Shown here: positions 27,471-36,512 of the stretch, one piece after another
How positions within the stretch are numbered: position 1 is the first letter of the stretch
How the letters are laid out: every line of letters begins with the position of its first letter
Source: an uncultured Aquimarina sp.
GTDB lineage: Bacteria > Bacteroidota > Bacteroidia > Flavobacteriales > Flavobacteriaceae
DNA: 64,000 nucleotides
Direction of reading: 5' to 3'
NCBI GenBank assembly: GCA_947489685.1
Contig: CANLEM010000006.1
Coordinates: 186,001 to 250,000 of the forward strand
The notes under the pieces: model-generated
What the model was told of the DNA's origin: nothing
Database searches by the model: none
The model's input: only the letters and a program-made list of their open reading frames with translations
Made by a program: the position numbers and the translations under genes

Positions 27471-27863
27471 TTAAGCACTTTTTTTAGACCAGTTAATAGC
27501 TTGGTCTAGATTCTCAAATTGATAAAATGGCTTTTTTGCGAAATGTTTTTCTACTTGTATTGATTTCTCACAAAGCCTACTGTAAGATACAACACCGTAA
27601 CCATTAAAATTTTCCATCCCATTAAGAGGACAGCTTAGATAATCAACAGGAGAGATAGAATGAGAGTTAATTCTATTTGAGATATATGAAAAAGGTTTTC
27701 CGTCTCCATAATGTTTTTGAACTAGTGGAATAAGATCGTTTAGCTTTTCTAAGGTGATTACTTCTCCTTCGTTGATCTCTGCTATAAAATAACTTTCAAA
27801 AAAATAATACGTCCCTAAATTAAGGTTATATTTTTCTATAAGTTTATCATTTTTGAGTTTCAT
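27471..27863 (-). CDS. SpoIIAA/SEC14-STAS-like protein, copy 1
   Basis: A 130-residue cytoplasmic protein paralogous to the next gene. Both share an ordered pattern: LGTYYFFESYFIAEINEGEVITLEKL, then PFSYISNRINSHSISP, then GYGVVSYS and a C-terminal helix with LDQAINWSKK. This looks like the SpoIIAA-like (STAS/CRAL-TRIO) fold, where the last helix holds a conserved Trp. The fold is assigned from pattern, and the function is unknown. It lies on the minus strand between cinA and rpmB, which are neighbours in many related genomes (from memory), so the pair looks inserted. Confidence 0.75.
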   Translation of the reverse strand: MKLKNDKLIEKYNLNLGTYYFFESYFIAEINEGEVITLEKLNDLIPLVQKHYGDGKPFSYISNRINSHSISPVDYLSCPLNGMENFNGYGVVSYSRLCEKSIQVEKHFAKKPFYQFENLDQAINWSKKSA

Positions 27864-28021
27864 GTGTGTTTTTTATTAGTACAGGGTAAGTCGTTAAAAG
27901 AAATCAGTCCTTTCAGTTATCATCTGTTTTTCAGTTGTTTATGTTGTTTTTTGGGTATTGTGGTTGATGTCATTATACATATGATAAGTTGTATGATGTT
28001 GGAATAACTTTAGGAAAATAA

Positions 28022-28429
28022 CTAATCAGGAGCAATCAATTTTTCTGCCCATTGTACGGCGGTATTCAAATTATCAAAAACCTGAGTTGGAATACCGGTA
28101 AAAGTTTGCTCTAATGCTGCTATTTGTTTATTTAACGAGTTATATATCACTATACCATAACCTTTGGCATTCGGAAACATTATTGTGGTTTTAAAATGCA
28201 CGGTTGGTTCTAAAGAATATGAATTCACTCTATTTGCGATATAGACAAATGGGGTAAGGTTTCCGTAATATTTTTTTGTATATTTTGAAGATACTTCTAT
28301 AACTTTGTCCAGTGTGATAACTACACCTTCATTAATCTCTGAAATCACAAAGTTGCGATAATAATAAAAAGTACCAATGTCTTTGATAGCGTGTTTACCT
28401 ATTAATTTATCTTTAAAGATTTCATACAT
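28022..28429 (-). CDS. SpoIIAA/SEC14-STAS-like protein, copy 2
   Basis: A 135-residue paralogue of the gene at 27471. The shared words are IGTFYYYRNFVISEINEGVVITLDKV, PFVYIANRVNSYSLEP, GYGIVIYNS and LNTAVQWAEKL. About one residue in three is identical over the full length, so the duplication is old or the copies have diverged for different roles. The 158 bases between the copies hold no clear terminator. The family binds small molecules or protein partners in other systems, but no partner gene is adjacent here. Confidence 0.75.
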   Translation of the reverse strand: MYEIFKDKLIGKHAIKDIGTFYYYRNFVISEINEGVVITLDKVIEVSSKYTKKYYGNLTPFVYIANRVNSYSLEPTVHFKTTIMFPNAKGYGIVIYNSLNKQIAALEQTFTGIPTQVFDNLNTAVQWAEKLIAPD

Positions 28430-28562
28430 TTTGACGAATATTTATTGTGAAATAAAAACTAGGGTTTTGAGTAGAGATTATGAAATATACGATATTATTG
28501 CAATAACAAAAAACTCCAAACGATAGCTTGAAGAAAAAGATAAAAAAAACACAAAACAATAA

Positions 28563-28593
28563 TTGGTGGTTCGGTAAATAATTCGTTAATTTG
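28563..28593 (+). promoter_or_regulatory. promoter for the rpmB operon
   Basis: TTG at 28563-28565, 20 bases, then TTAATTTG at 28586-28593 fits the Bacteroidota promoter with one change in the -7 box (TT for TA). Transcription would start near 28597, some 30 bases before rpmB. Confidence 0.45.
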
Positions 28594-28629
28594 CACCCTG
28601 TTTTGAAATAATACCAAAATTAAGAAGAG

Positions 28630-28869
28630 ATGTCAAGAGTTTGCGAGCTTACAGGAAAAAAAGCAATGGTAGGGAACAATGTTTCTCACGCGATGAATAA
28701 AACAAAACGTAAATTCAATGCGAATTTAATAAAAAAGCGTTTTTATATTCCAGAAGAAGATCGTTGGATCACACTTAAAGTGTCTACTGCAGCATTAAAA
28801 AATATAAATAAGAACGGAATCTCTGCTGTTATTAAAGAAGCAAGAGAAAAAGGTTTCTTAAATAAATAA
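28630..28869 (+). CDS. rpmB: 50S ribosomal protein bL28
   Basis: A 79-residue basic protein of the large ribosomal subunit. It starts MSRVCELTGKKAMVGNNVSH and has NANLIKKRFYIPEE, typical for bL28 of Bacteroidota. Only one Cys is present, so this is the zinc-free form. It opens an operon with rpmG (25 bases later) and the DUF4295 gene, followed by ftsY. This order is standard in the phylum. Confidence 0.97.
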   Translation: MSRVCELTGKKAMVGNNVSHAMNKTKRKFNANLIKKRFYIPEEDRWITLKVSTAALKNINKNGISAVIKEAREKGFLNK

Positions 28870-28894
28870 TCTCCTTTTTTAAAAGATACTACAA

Positions 28895-29077
28895 ATGGCG
28901 AAGAAAGGCAATAGAGTACAAGTTATCTTAGAATGTACAGAGCATAAAGCTACTGGTAAGCCAGGTACATCGAGATATATTACAACTAAAAATAAAAAGA
29001 ACACTCCGGATAGAATGGAATTGAAAAAATTTAATCCTGTTCTTAAAAAAATGACTGTTCATAAAGAAATAAAATAA
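28895..29077 (+). CDS. rpmG: 50S ribosomal protein bL33
   Basis: A 60-residue basic protein of the large subunit: [16 protein letters not shown], then [17 protein letters not shown] and [17 protein letters not shown]. It has a single Cys and lacks both CxxC pairs of the zinc-binding form, so it is a C-minus bL33. It also has the KATGKPGTS insertion common in Bacteroidota. It sits between rpmB and the DUF4295 gene in one operon, with a 6-base gap to the latter. Confidence 0.97.
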   Translation: MAKKGNRVQVILECTEHKATGKPGTSRYITTKNKKNTPDRMELKKFNPVLKKMTVHKEIK

Positions 29078-29083
29078 TAAGAA

Positions 29084-29236
29084 ATGGCAAAGAAATCAGT
29101 AGCATCGTTACAGACAGGGTCAAAGAGATTAACTAAAGCCATAAAAATGGTGAAGTCTCCAAAAAGTGGAGCGTATACTTTTGTAGAGTCTATTATGGCT
29201 CCAGAAGCTGTAAATGACTTTTTAAAGAAAAAGTAA
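29084..29236 (+). CDS. DUF4295 family protein (small, ribosome-operon linked)
   Basis: A 50-residue basic protein, MAKKSVASLQTGSKRLTKAI at the start and ending NDFLKKK. It matches the DUF4295 family, which is found in Bacteroidota directly after rpmG. The conserved core includes KMVKSPKSGAYTF and ESIMAPEAV. Size, charge and fixed place suggest a ribosome-associated protein, but its role is not known to me. A terminator follows 28 bases after the stop. Confidence 0.93.
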   Translation: MAKKSVASLQTGSKRLTKAIKMVKSPKSGAYTFVESIMAPEAVNDFLKKK

Positions 29237-29263
29237 TTCTCTTGTAAAAATATTTTAAAAAGA

Positions 29264-29300
29264 AGCCGTTTCAATTGTATTGAAATGGCTCTTTCTTTTT
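29264..29300 (+). terminator. terminator of the rpmB operon
   Basis: A 12-base-pair stem (29264-29275 with 29279-29290, one G-T pair) with a three-base loop is followed by a T-rich tract to 29300. It lies 28 bases after the DUF4295 stop. Confidence 0.75.
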
Positions 29301-29362
29301 ATATTTAGATACTCTATCTTCGAGCAATCAGATTTTAAGTTTTATCATATTGAATACTATAA

Positions 29363-30316
29363 ATGGCGCTTTTTAAAAAAATATTTTCCTCAGAAAAAAA
29401 AGAAACACTTAATAAAGGGTTAGAAAAATCTAAAACAAGTTTCTTTTCTAAGTTAAGTAAGGCGGTAGCAGGTAAATCCAAAGTAGATGATGATGTTTTG
29501 GATGAGCTTGAAGAAATATTAGTGACAAGCGATGTGGGCGTAAAAACTACGATTAAGATTATAGAAAGAATTGAAAATCGTGTCGCTAAAGATAAATACC
29601 TAGGAACAGACGAATTAAATCAAATCTTACGCGAAGAGATCGCTGGGTTATTGTCAGAAACAAACGTTGGAGAAGCAACAGATTTTGAAATCCCTTCGGG
29701 TAAAAAACCATATGTTCTTATGGTGGTTGGTGTAAATGGAGTTGGTAAAACAACAACAATAGGTAAATTAGCTTTTCAACTAAAAAATAAAGGGTTAAAT
29801 GTTGTTTTAGGTGCTGCGGATACCTTTAGAGCAGCTGCAATAGATCAACTTCAGGTCTGGGCCGATCGGGTAGATATCCCAATTGTAAAACAGGATATGG
29901 GTAGCGATCCCGCATCTGTAGCTTTTGATACCTTGCAATCTGGTGTTAATCAGGATGCAGATGTAATTATTATCGATACCGCCGGGAGATTACATAATAA
30001 AGTAAACTTGATGAATGAGTTGACCAAAGTAAAACGGGTTATGCAAAAAGTTATTGGAGATGCTCCGCATGACGTATTACTGGTTTTAGATGGTTCGACA
30101 GGTCAAAATGCATTCGAACAAGCTAAACAGTTTACAGCAGCAACAGAGGTAACTTCATTAGCAGTAACAAAATTGGATGGTACTGCCAAAGGAGGTGTAG
30201 TTATCGGGATAAGTGATCAATTTCAGATTCCTGTAAAGTATATTGGTGTAGGAGAAGGGATCGAAGATCTTCAGGTATTTAATAAATATGAATTTGTAGA
30301 TTCTTTTTTTAAGTAA
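29363..30316 (+). CDS. ftsY: signal recognition particle receptor FtsY
   Basis: SRP receptor GTPase that brings ribosome-SRP complexes to the Sec translocon, 317 residues. It has the short N-terminal region of FtsY forms without an A domain, a helical N domain (about 20-100) and the NG GTPase domain. G1 is GVNGVGKTTTIGKL near residue 122, followed by DTFRAAAIDQL, the G3 DTAGRLHNK, the G4 TKLDGTAKGG and the closing GVGEGIEDLQVF. It is preceded by its own 60-base gap after the rpmB terminator and followed by a strong terminator. Confidence 0.98.
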   Translation: MALFKKIFSSEKKETLNKGLEKSKTSFFSKLSKAVAGKSKVDDDVLDELEEILVTSDVGVKTTIKIIERIENRVAKDKYLGTDELNQILREEIAGLLSETNVGEATDFEIPSGKKPYVLMVVGVNGVGKTTTIGKLAFQLKNKGLNVVLGAADTFRAAAIDQLQVWADRVDIPIVKQDMGSDPASVAFDTLQSGVNQDADVIIIDTAGRLHNKVNLMNELTKVKRVMQKVIGDAPHDVLLVLDGSTGQNAFEQAKQFTAATEVTSLAVTKLDGTAKGGVVIGISDQFQIPVKYIGVGEGIEDLQVFNKYEFVDSFFK

Positions 30317-30340
30317 AGAATATTCGTTATAAAATAGTTA

Positions 30341-30379
30341 AAAAGACACTTTGATGATTTCAAAGTGTCTTTTTTTTTT
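30341..30379 (+). terminator. terminator of ftsY
   Basis: A perfect 14-base-pair stem, 30341-30354 with 30360-30373, runs into a T tract that ends at 30379. It lies 24 bases after the ftsY stop. Confidence 0.85.
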
Positions 30380-30428
30380 AATTTACTTATTGGGAAAACA
30401 TAATTAACCATTAACGCCAAAGTTTTTA

Positions 30429-32102
30429 ATGATTGTATTCAGGAAAAGTAATATTTTAAGTGTCCTATTTTTTATTATTTTATTACCGTCATCAATTAAT
30501 GCTCAAGATCAAAGAGCTGGTGATCAGTTACTTTGTCAGGTACTGGATTCAAAATCAAAGTTTCCAGTTCTCTATGCAACGATTAGATTTACAGGAACTA
30601 ATAAAGGTTTAATAACTGATGATAAGGGAGAATTTAGACTTTTATATTCTAACAAATCAGAATCGTTAAATAAGATAAGTATATCTTCTATAGGATATAG
30701 AACCAAAGAATTGAGCCTTAGTGAACTTCAGAAAAACGAGATAAATATTATTTATTTACAACCAGATGTTGAAGAATTAGAAGAGGTTGTATTGGTTTCT
30801 AAGAATCGAAAAACTTCTAAAAAAAGTAAAAAACCACAACCTAGTGCGGAAACAATCGTTATAGAGGCATTAAAAAAACTGTCAATTAATCATCCAGCAA
30901 AACCATCTTCTTTTATTGCTTATTATAGGGATTATCAGCAACCGATAGATGATTCGTATGATAAGTTTTACGACCGGAAAAGGAATACTGAGTACATTAA
31001 TCTTAATGAAAGTATTGTCGAAGTATTTGATGCCGGTTTTAGTACTGACTATTTCTCTAATGAACAAAATCAAACTTTTGTGTATAGATATCATCAAAAT
31101 TCGGCTTTTGTTCAAGATACCACCTTGTCTGTGCCATATGATAATCGAAAGAAAAAATATCTCGAAAATGTTATTATTCCACCATTTGGTGGAAATGAAT
31201 TAAGTGTGCTAAATGTTACTAATGCGATTCGAAATCATAGTAAAGTATCCTTTTCTTATGTTAATGTTTTTAGGGCAAATTTCCTCAAAAATCATTTTTT
31301 CGAAATTAATGGTATTAGTTACCTTGATGGCAAGCCTATTTATGAAATTATTTTTAAGGCTCATGAAAATGTATCGGGTAAAAAATATATAGCTAAAGGG
31401 AAAATTTTTATAGCTAAGAAAAACTTTGCTATTCATAAACTTAATTATGAGGTTTATGAAAAAAGGTTTAAGAAGATGTTGTATGGTGTAACTACAGAGT
31501 ACGCTCCTATAGGAGAAAAAATGTATTTAAATTATATCACATTTAATAATAGATTCCAGGTTAAAAGCGATGATCACTTCAAGGTAAAACATAAGAGTTT
31601 GAATGTTAAGGATCTTTATTTGGCGAATAAGTTTTTTGATGTTGAAGATATATTTTTTGATGTTTATTTTAGTAGAGAAGTAGATGAAAATACGATAAGT
31701 CCGGTTAACAAAAAATTTAAAGTAACATACTCTTATAGGGATCTAAAAGTTGAGGTAAAAAATGTTTTGGTTTTCGATGATCATGCAAGAGTATATATTG
31801 ATAAAAAACAATTGTTTTCGTTACCTGATTTTAATAAAGACACTTTCCCCAAAGAGATTAGGTTACATATTAAAAATATTAAAGATCTTGATGGAAATGT
31901 TATCAATAAAACGCCAAAAATAACATTAAATCAATATCGGGAAATGTTTGTACAAGAGGTATTTCCGGATAAAAAATTACCTCGAGATGTACAAGCTATG
32001 AATAAATATACGCCCTTATCGACATCTGAAATAAATGAGTTCAGTAAAAAAAATGAATATTGGTTAAATACTCCTTTAAAAAAGAATAAAACCAATAACT
32101 AG
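30429..32102 (+). CDS. exported carboxypeptidase-regulatory-domain protein
   Basis: A 557-residue exported protein. A signal peptide with a long hydrophobic core ends near residue 26 (INAQ). Residues 32-120 form a carboxypeptidase-like regulatory (beta-sandwich) domain: QVLDSKSKFPVLYATIRF, GLITDDKGEFRL, ISSIGYRTKELSL. A basic linker (KNRKTSKKSKKP) follows and then about 400 residues of beta-rich sequence without known motifs. In Bacteroidota such proteins are usually at the outer membrane. It lies in the same direction as the amidase gene 37 bases later. The basic linker is unusual for an exported protein. Function unknown. Confidence 0.8.
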   Translation: MIVFRKSNILSVLFFIILLPSSINAQDQRAGDQLLCQVLDSKSKFPVLYATIRFTGTNKGLITDDKGEFRLLYSNKSESLNKISISSIGYRTKELSLSELQKNEINIIYLQPDVEELEEVVLVSKNRKTSKKSKKPQPSAETIVIEALKKLSINHPAKPSSFIAYYRDYQQPIDDSYDKFYDRKRNTEYINLNESIVEVFDAGFSTDYFSNEQNQTFVYRYHQNSAFVQDTTLSVPYDNRKKKYLENVIIPPFGGNELSVLNVTNAIRNHSKVSFSYVNVFRANFLKNHFFEINGISYLDGKPIYEIIFKAHENVSGKKYIAKGKIFIAKKNFAIHKLNYEVYEKRFKKMLYGVTTEYAPIGEKMYLNYITFNNRFQVKSDDHFKVKHKSLNVKDLYLANKFFDVEDIFFDVYFSREVDENTISPVNKKFKVTYSYRDLKVEVKNVLVFDDHARVYIDKKQLFSLPDFNKDTFPKEIRLHIKNIKDLDGNVINKTPKITLNQYREMFVQEVFPDKKLPRDVQAMNKYTPLSTSEINEFSKKNEYWLNTPLKKNKTNN

Positions 32103-32139
32103 AATAACGTATTTTCTAATTTTAACAGATCAACTCTCT

Positions 32140-33816
32140 ATGAAAAATATTAGCATCATCTTTTTAGTAATTTTTCTTTCTTTTTCCTGTAAAAAGCAAC
32201 AAAAAGAAACCAAGGTAGTCGAAGAAAAGCAACCCAGAGTTACTTGGCAATCGTATAACGAAGAAGAAGATCTGGCAGCAACCCAAAAATTGGAACAAAC
32301 TAGAATGCACCTGAAACTTGTAAATTCTAAGGTGCTAGATAAAAATGATATTTGGAAAGAGTTAGAACCAGAATTAGATTATTTTTCAGAAGAAGATTAT
32401 AATAATTTAAAGGATCTTATATTAGAAAAAGATATCCCTACTATACAACAAAATGTTATTGATGGAAAATTGACCTACGAGGAGTTGGCTCTTTTTTATA
32501 TCTACAGAATTAGGAAATACGAAAGTGATAATACATTATCATTAAATGGAGTTATATCTCTCAATCCTCAGGTAGTTAATCAGGCAAGAGCTTTGGATAA
32601 AATAGATAAAAGCACCATTAATATAAATTCGATATTCGGTATGCCGATATTGCTTAAAGATAATATCAATACTGAAGGAATGATAACTACTGGTGGTGCT
32701 ATCGCACTTCAGAATAATAAAACTAGTAACGCATTTATTACGCAAAAACTGTTAAGTAAAAATGCGCTTATTTTGGGTAAAGCAAATTTGAGCGAATGGG
32801 CGTACTTTTTATGCTCGGGATGTCCGGTTGGATATAGTGCAATCGGTGGGCAAACCATGAATCCCTATGGTAGAATGGTTTTTGAGTCTGGTGGATCAAG
32901 CTCTGGTAGTGGAGTAACAGTTGCCGCTAACTTTTGTGTGGCTGCTGTAGGAACCGAAACCAGTGGGTCTATTTTATCACCTTCAAGTCAAAACTCTGTC
33001 GTGGGATTAAAACCAACGATCGGTGTATTAAGTAGAACCGGTATAATACCAATCTCGAGCACTCTGGATACACCTGGCCCGATGACCAAAAACGTCATAG
33101 ATAATGCAATTCTTCTCAATGCACTTGTAGGAAAGGATGTAAGCGATGATGTTTCTGTTGATGTAAAGGTGAATTTTGTGGATTCTATTAAAAACAGAAA
33201 CCTAAAAGGGATACGTTTTGGTGTAATTAAAGAATTTTTAGAAGACTCTATTTACAATCTTGCGGTTCAAAATTTGAAAAAATCAGGAAGCCAGATTATA
33301 GAGATCGAACCAAAACAAATACCCTTGCCTGGTTTTTTGAGTATCCTTAATATTGATATGAAACATGATTTACCAAAATACATAGAAACTCACGCTGGTG
33401 ACCAGGTAACAATTAAAAATATTGAAGATGCGATTACTTTTAATCATCGGGATTCACTAATTAGAATCCCTTATGGGCAACAGTTATTTGAGGGAATTGT
33501 AGCAGATAATACCTCGATCGAGGAGTTAAATAAAATAAAAGAAGATTTAAAAACGGCTGCGCGTAATTATTTTGACACCTCTATTGATGCACATCAATTA
33601 GATGCCGTATTATCTATTAATAACTATCATGCCGGCTATGCTGCGGTGGCCAAATACCCAGCATTAACGGTTCCAATGGGGTATAATGAAAAAGGGGAGC
33701 CAAAAGGGCTTACTTTTATAGCAAAACCTTACCAGGAAACGAAGCTTTTGCAATTAGGTTATGCCTATGAAAAGGCTACAAAAGAGCGTAAGATACCTTC
33801 TATGTATGCTAATTAA
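32140..33816 (+). CDS. amidase lipoprotein
   Basis: A 558-residue amidase-signature enzyme that hydrolyses amide bonds, anchored by Cys17 (lipobox SFSC). The Ser-cisSer-Lys triad can be located: the Lys in ILLKDNINT (about K178), the cis-Ser in GGSSSGSG, and the nucleophile in TETSGSILSPS. The glycine/serine-rich signature is intact and the length is normal for an exported member with about 100 extra N-terminal residues. It may release amino groups from peptides or small amides outside the cytoplasm. Its 3' end overlaps that of the convergent serine hydrolase by 8 bases, and no terminator fits between. Confidence 0.9.
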   Translation: MKNISIIFLVIFLSFSCKKQQKETKVVEEKQPRVTWQSYNEEEDLAATQKLEQTRMHLKLVNSKVLDKNDIWKELEPELDYFSEEDYNNLKDLILEKDIPTIQQNVIDGKLTYEELALFYIYRIRKYESDNTLSLNGVISLNPQVVNQARALDKIDKSTININSIFGMPILLKDNINTEGMITTGGAIALQNNKTSNAFITQKLLSKNALILGKANLSEWAYFLCSGCPVGYSAIGGQTMNPYGRMVFESGGSSSGSGVTVAANFCVAAVGTETSGSILSPSSQNSVVGLKPTIGVLSRTGIIPISSTLDTPGPMTKNVIDNAILLNALVGKDVSDDVSVDVKVNFVDSIKNRNLKGIRFGVIKEFLEDSIYNLAVQNLKKSGSQIIEIEPKQIPLPGFLSILNIDMKHDLPKYIETHAGDQVTIKNIEDAITFNHRDSLIRIPYGQQLFEGIVADNTSIEELNKIKEDLKTAARNYFDTSIDAHQLDAVLSINNYHAGYAAVAKYPALTVPMGYNEKGEPKGLTFIAKPYQETKLLQLGYAYEKATKERKIPSMYAN

Positions 33817-34909
33817 TTAATAGGTTAATTCTTTTCCAGAGTTCGTTATCAAAACTAGAAGGACCCAAAAGGGATTCTCCAGTGTCATCTCCCATTCGTA
33901 CAATTACTAGATTTTGGCTGGGTATTACATATAGTTTTTGATCATCCTTACCTAATCCAGCTATAAGGTCTTGAGGTGCGTCGGGTATGAGTTCTCCTGC
34001 AAATTCAATTTCAAAGGCAGGAGCTCTAAAACTATTTTTACCATTTAACCACCATAAATACCCATAAGCAGGATTCATATCTTGAGATGTTGTAGTCATT
34101 TGAGTAAAATACTCTTCATCCTCAAGAATTTTGGCCGTATCCCAAACACCTTTATTTAAATTTAATAACCCGAAACGAGCCATGCTTCTGGCATTGCTGT
34201 AATAGATATTTGCATAACCCAGGCGTATCCAAGTACCATTCATCCCAATAGGGTTTCTTACTTTATCATTAAAATAATCGCTATATGCTTGATTTGTTGC
34301 ACCCGAAATAATATCTGTAAGCAATGTATAGGCTGCGTTATGATAATACCAAAATGTATCTGGTTCATTTAAATACGTCAAGCAATCCGAATCTGTGCAG
34401 TTTTGATTACTTACATTATAATTCAACCCTGTAGACATCGTAAGATGATCTTGTATGGTTATATCTGCTTCTTGTTCAGTAGTTATATTTGCCCATTCTG
34501 GTCCTAAATAAATCGAAGAGGCTTCATTTATTGATAGTAATCCTTCTTGTTGCGCTATACCCGCTGTAAAAGCTGTTAAAGTTTTTCCGGCGGAATACCA
34601 GGGATTATTGTCTGAAGCAATAGTACCATTAAAATATTTCTCAACAACTATTCTACCGCTCTTAAGAATTATAAAAGCTTTAGTCCCTCTATCTTCTAAG
34701 AAGTTGTAAAGTTGTTGTTCCTCATCTATATTCCATCCGAGATCCTGAATGGTAAGCTCTTCCCATTCGTTCGAATTTATAGGAGGAAAATATAATTTGG
34801 TGAGATCAGGCAACGTTTCTATGGTTACTTCATCAACATCCGCAGACTCATTTGAGCAAGAAACCATCCCACATGCAAGTACCAAAAACAATATAGTTAT
34901 CATTTTCAT
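33809..34909 (-). CDS. serine hydrolase lipoprotein (beta-lactamase/class C fold)
   Basis: A 366-residue lipoprotein (Cys18 after MVS) of the beta-lactamase/esterase superfamily (class C, PBP-like). The SxxK motif is YSAGK with Ser106 and Lys109. The second motif YxN is in WYYHNAAY near residue 190, and GLGKDDQKLYV near the end occupies the place of the KTG motif. So the catalytic set is present, and activity is more likely that of an esterase or D-amino-acid peptidase than of a lactamase. It converges on the amidase gene with an 8-base overlap of the stop regions. Confidence 0.9.
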   Translation of the reverse strand: MKMITILFLVLACGMVSCSNESADVDEVTIETLPDLTKLYFPPINSNEWEELTIQDLGWNIDEEQQLYNFLEDRGTKAFIILKSGRIVVEKYFNGTIASDNNPWYSAGKTLTAFTAGIAQQEGLLSINEASSIYLGPEWANITTEQEADITIQDHLTMSTGLNYNVSNQNCTDSDCLTYLNEPDTFWYYHNAAYTLLTDIISGATNQAYSDYFNDKVRNPIGMNGTWIRLGYANIYYSNARSMARFGLLNLNKGVWDTAKILEDEEYFTQMTTTSQDMNPAYGYLWWLNGKNSFRAPAFEIEFAGELIPDAPQDLIAGLGKDDQKLYVIPSQNLVIVRMGDDTGESLLGPSSFDNELWKRINLLIN

Positions 34910-35020
34910 AGTTCAGTTATTTATAGATTTGGACAACGTAATATACAAAAGGTTTAATTGAGACCTTATTTTAATATGCATAGTTGTTCGATTTATGTAA
35001 CAAACTTTGATTAATCGTCG

Positions 35021-35028
35021 TATCTTTG
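35021..35028 (+). promoter_or_regulatory. -7 box upstream of rimO
   Basis: TATCTTTG matches TAnnTTTG, 19 bases before the rimO ATG. A TTTG at 35006-35009 is too close to be the -33 partner. Confidence 0.35.
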
Positions 35029-35047
35029 CACACCTTTATCCAAACAT

Positions 35048-36349
35048 ATGAGAACAAAGACATTAAAAAAGAATAAGATCAATGTGGTTACCCTTGGTTG
35101 TAGCAAAAATGTATATGACAGTGAAGTACTGATGGGGCAATTAAAAGCAAATAACAAAGAAGTTGTTCATGAAGAAGAAGGAAATATTGTTGTAATTAAT
35201 ACTTGTGGTTTTATTGCTAACGCAAAAGAAGAATCGGTTAATACAATTCTTGAATATGTACAGAAAAAAGAAGAAGGTGTAGTAGATAAAGTCTTTGTTA
35301 CGGGATGTTTGTCTGAAAGGTATAAACCAGATCTGGAAGAAGAAATTCCTGATGTAGACCAGTATTTTGGAACTACCGAATTACCTGGCCTATTAAAGGC
35401 TCTTGGTGCAGATTATAAACATGAACTTATTGGCGAACGTCTAACAACGACGCCAAAAAATTATGCCTACCTTAAAATAGCAGAGGGCTGTGATCGCCCT
35501 TGTTCATTTTGTGCAATTCCGTTGATGAGAGGAAAACATCGTTCTACACCTATAGAAGAATTAGTTGTAGAAGCCGAAAAATTGGCTGCAAATGGTGTAA
35601 AAGAGCTTATTTTAATAGCACAAGATCTTACCTATTATGGGTTGGATTTGTATAAAGAAAGAAAATTAGCAGATCTATTAAAAGCCTTGGTTAAAGTAGA
35701 TGGAATAGAATGGATACGTTTACATTATGCTTTTCCAACTGGTTTTCCTATGGATGTATTAGATGTTATGAAAAAAGAGCCAAAAGTATGTAACTATATC
35801 GATATTCCGCTTCAGCACATAGCAGATCAGATATTAAAATCTATGCGCAGGGGTACTACTAAGGCAAAAACTACTAAACTCTTAAAAGAATTTAGGGCAG
35901 CAGTTCCAGAGATGACAATTCGAACAACTTTGATTGTAGGATATCCGGGAGAAACTCAGGAAGATTTTGAAACACTGCGAGATTGGGTAAAAGAAATGCG
36001 TTTTGAACGTCTGGGGTGCTTTACCTATTCTCATGAAGAAAATACACACGCTTTTAATTTAGAAGATAATGTCCCTGAAGAAGTTAAGATAGAACGAGCA
36101 AATGAAATTATGGAAATTCAATCTCAAATATCATGGGAATTGAACCAACAAAAAATAGGGCAGGAGTATAGAGTGATTATAGATCGTAAAGAAGGGCAAT
36201 ATTTTGTAGGTAGAACAGAGTTTGATTCTCCTGATGTAGATAATGAAGTTCTTATTGATGCATCTAAGTACTATCTTAAGGTAGGTGACTTTTCGAAGGT
36301 CAAAATATATGAAGCTGAAGATTTTGATCTGTACGGAGAAGTAATTTAA
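35048..36349 (+). CDS. rimO: ribosomal protein uS12 methylthiotransferase RimO
   Basis: A radical-SAM enzyme that adds a methylthio group to an Asp of ribosomal protein uS12; 433 residues, normal length. The N-terminal UPF0004 domain has C18, C53 and C87, which bind one iron-sulfur cluster. The radical-SAM cluster is bound by C148, C152 and C155 in GCDRPCSFC. The YIDIPLQH motif and a C-terminal TRAM domain (about 370-433, IDRKEGQYFVGRTEF) follow. RimO is preferred over MiaB because of the IDIPLQHIADQILKSM region and the order of the cysteines; the two families are close. Confidence 0.95.
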   Translation: MRTKTLKKNKINVVTLGCSKNVYDSEVLMGQLKANNKEVVHEEEGNIVVINTCGFIANAKEESVNTILEYVQKKEEGVVDKVFVTGCLSERYKPDLEEEIPDVDQYFGTTELPGLLKALGADYKHELIGERLTTTPKNYAYLKIAEGCDRPCSFCAIPLMRGKHRSTPIEELVVEAEKLAANGVKELILIAQDLTYYGLDLYKERKLADLLKALVKVDGIEWIRLHYAFPTGFPMDVLDVMKKEPKVCNYIDIPLQHIADQILKSMRRGTTKAKTTKLLKEFRAAVPEMTIRTTLIVGYPGETQEDFETLRDWVKEMRFERLGCFTYSHEENTHAFNLEDNVPEEVKIERANEIMEIQSQISWELNQQKIGQEYRVIIDRKEGQYFVGRTEFDSPDVDNEVLIDASKYYLKVGDFSKVKIYEAEDFDLYGEVI

Positions 36350-36412
36350 TATAGAGAAGCGTATTTGATAAAAAAATAGAGCGTTAAGTTTTAGAGCTAA
36401 ACAGAAATACAT

Positions 36413-36448
36413 AAAAGAGGGGATCTTTAATAGGATCCCCTCTTTTTT
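36413..36448 (+). terminator. terminator of rimO
   Basis: A perfect 13-base-pair stem (36413-36425 with 36434-36446) with a T tract to 36448, 63 bases after the rimO stop. Confidence 0.8.
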
Positions 36449-36512
36449 ATGAGTTTACTACGATTATTTTTTTTTGGCTAATTCAAATAGTATCGCAGTA
36501 AATATTGATTTG

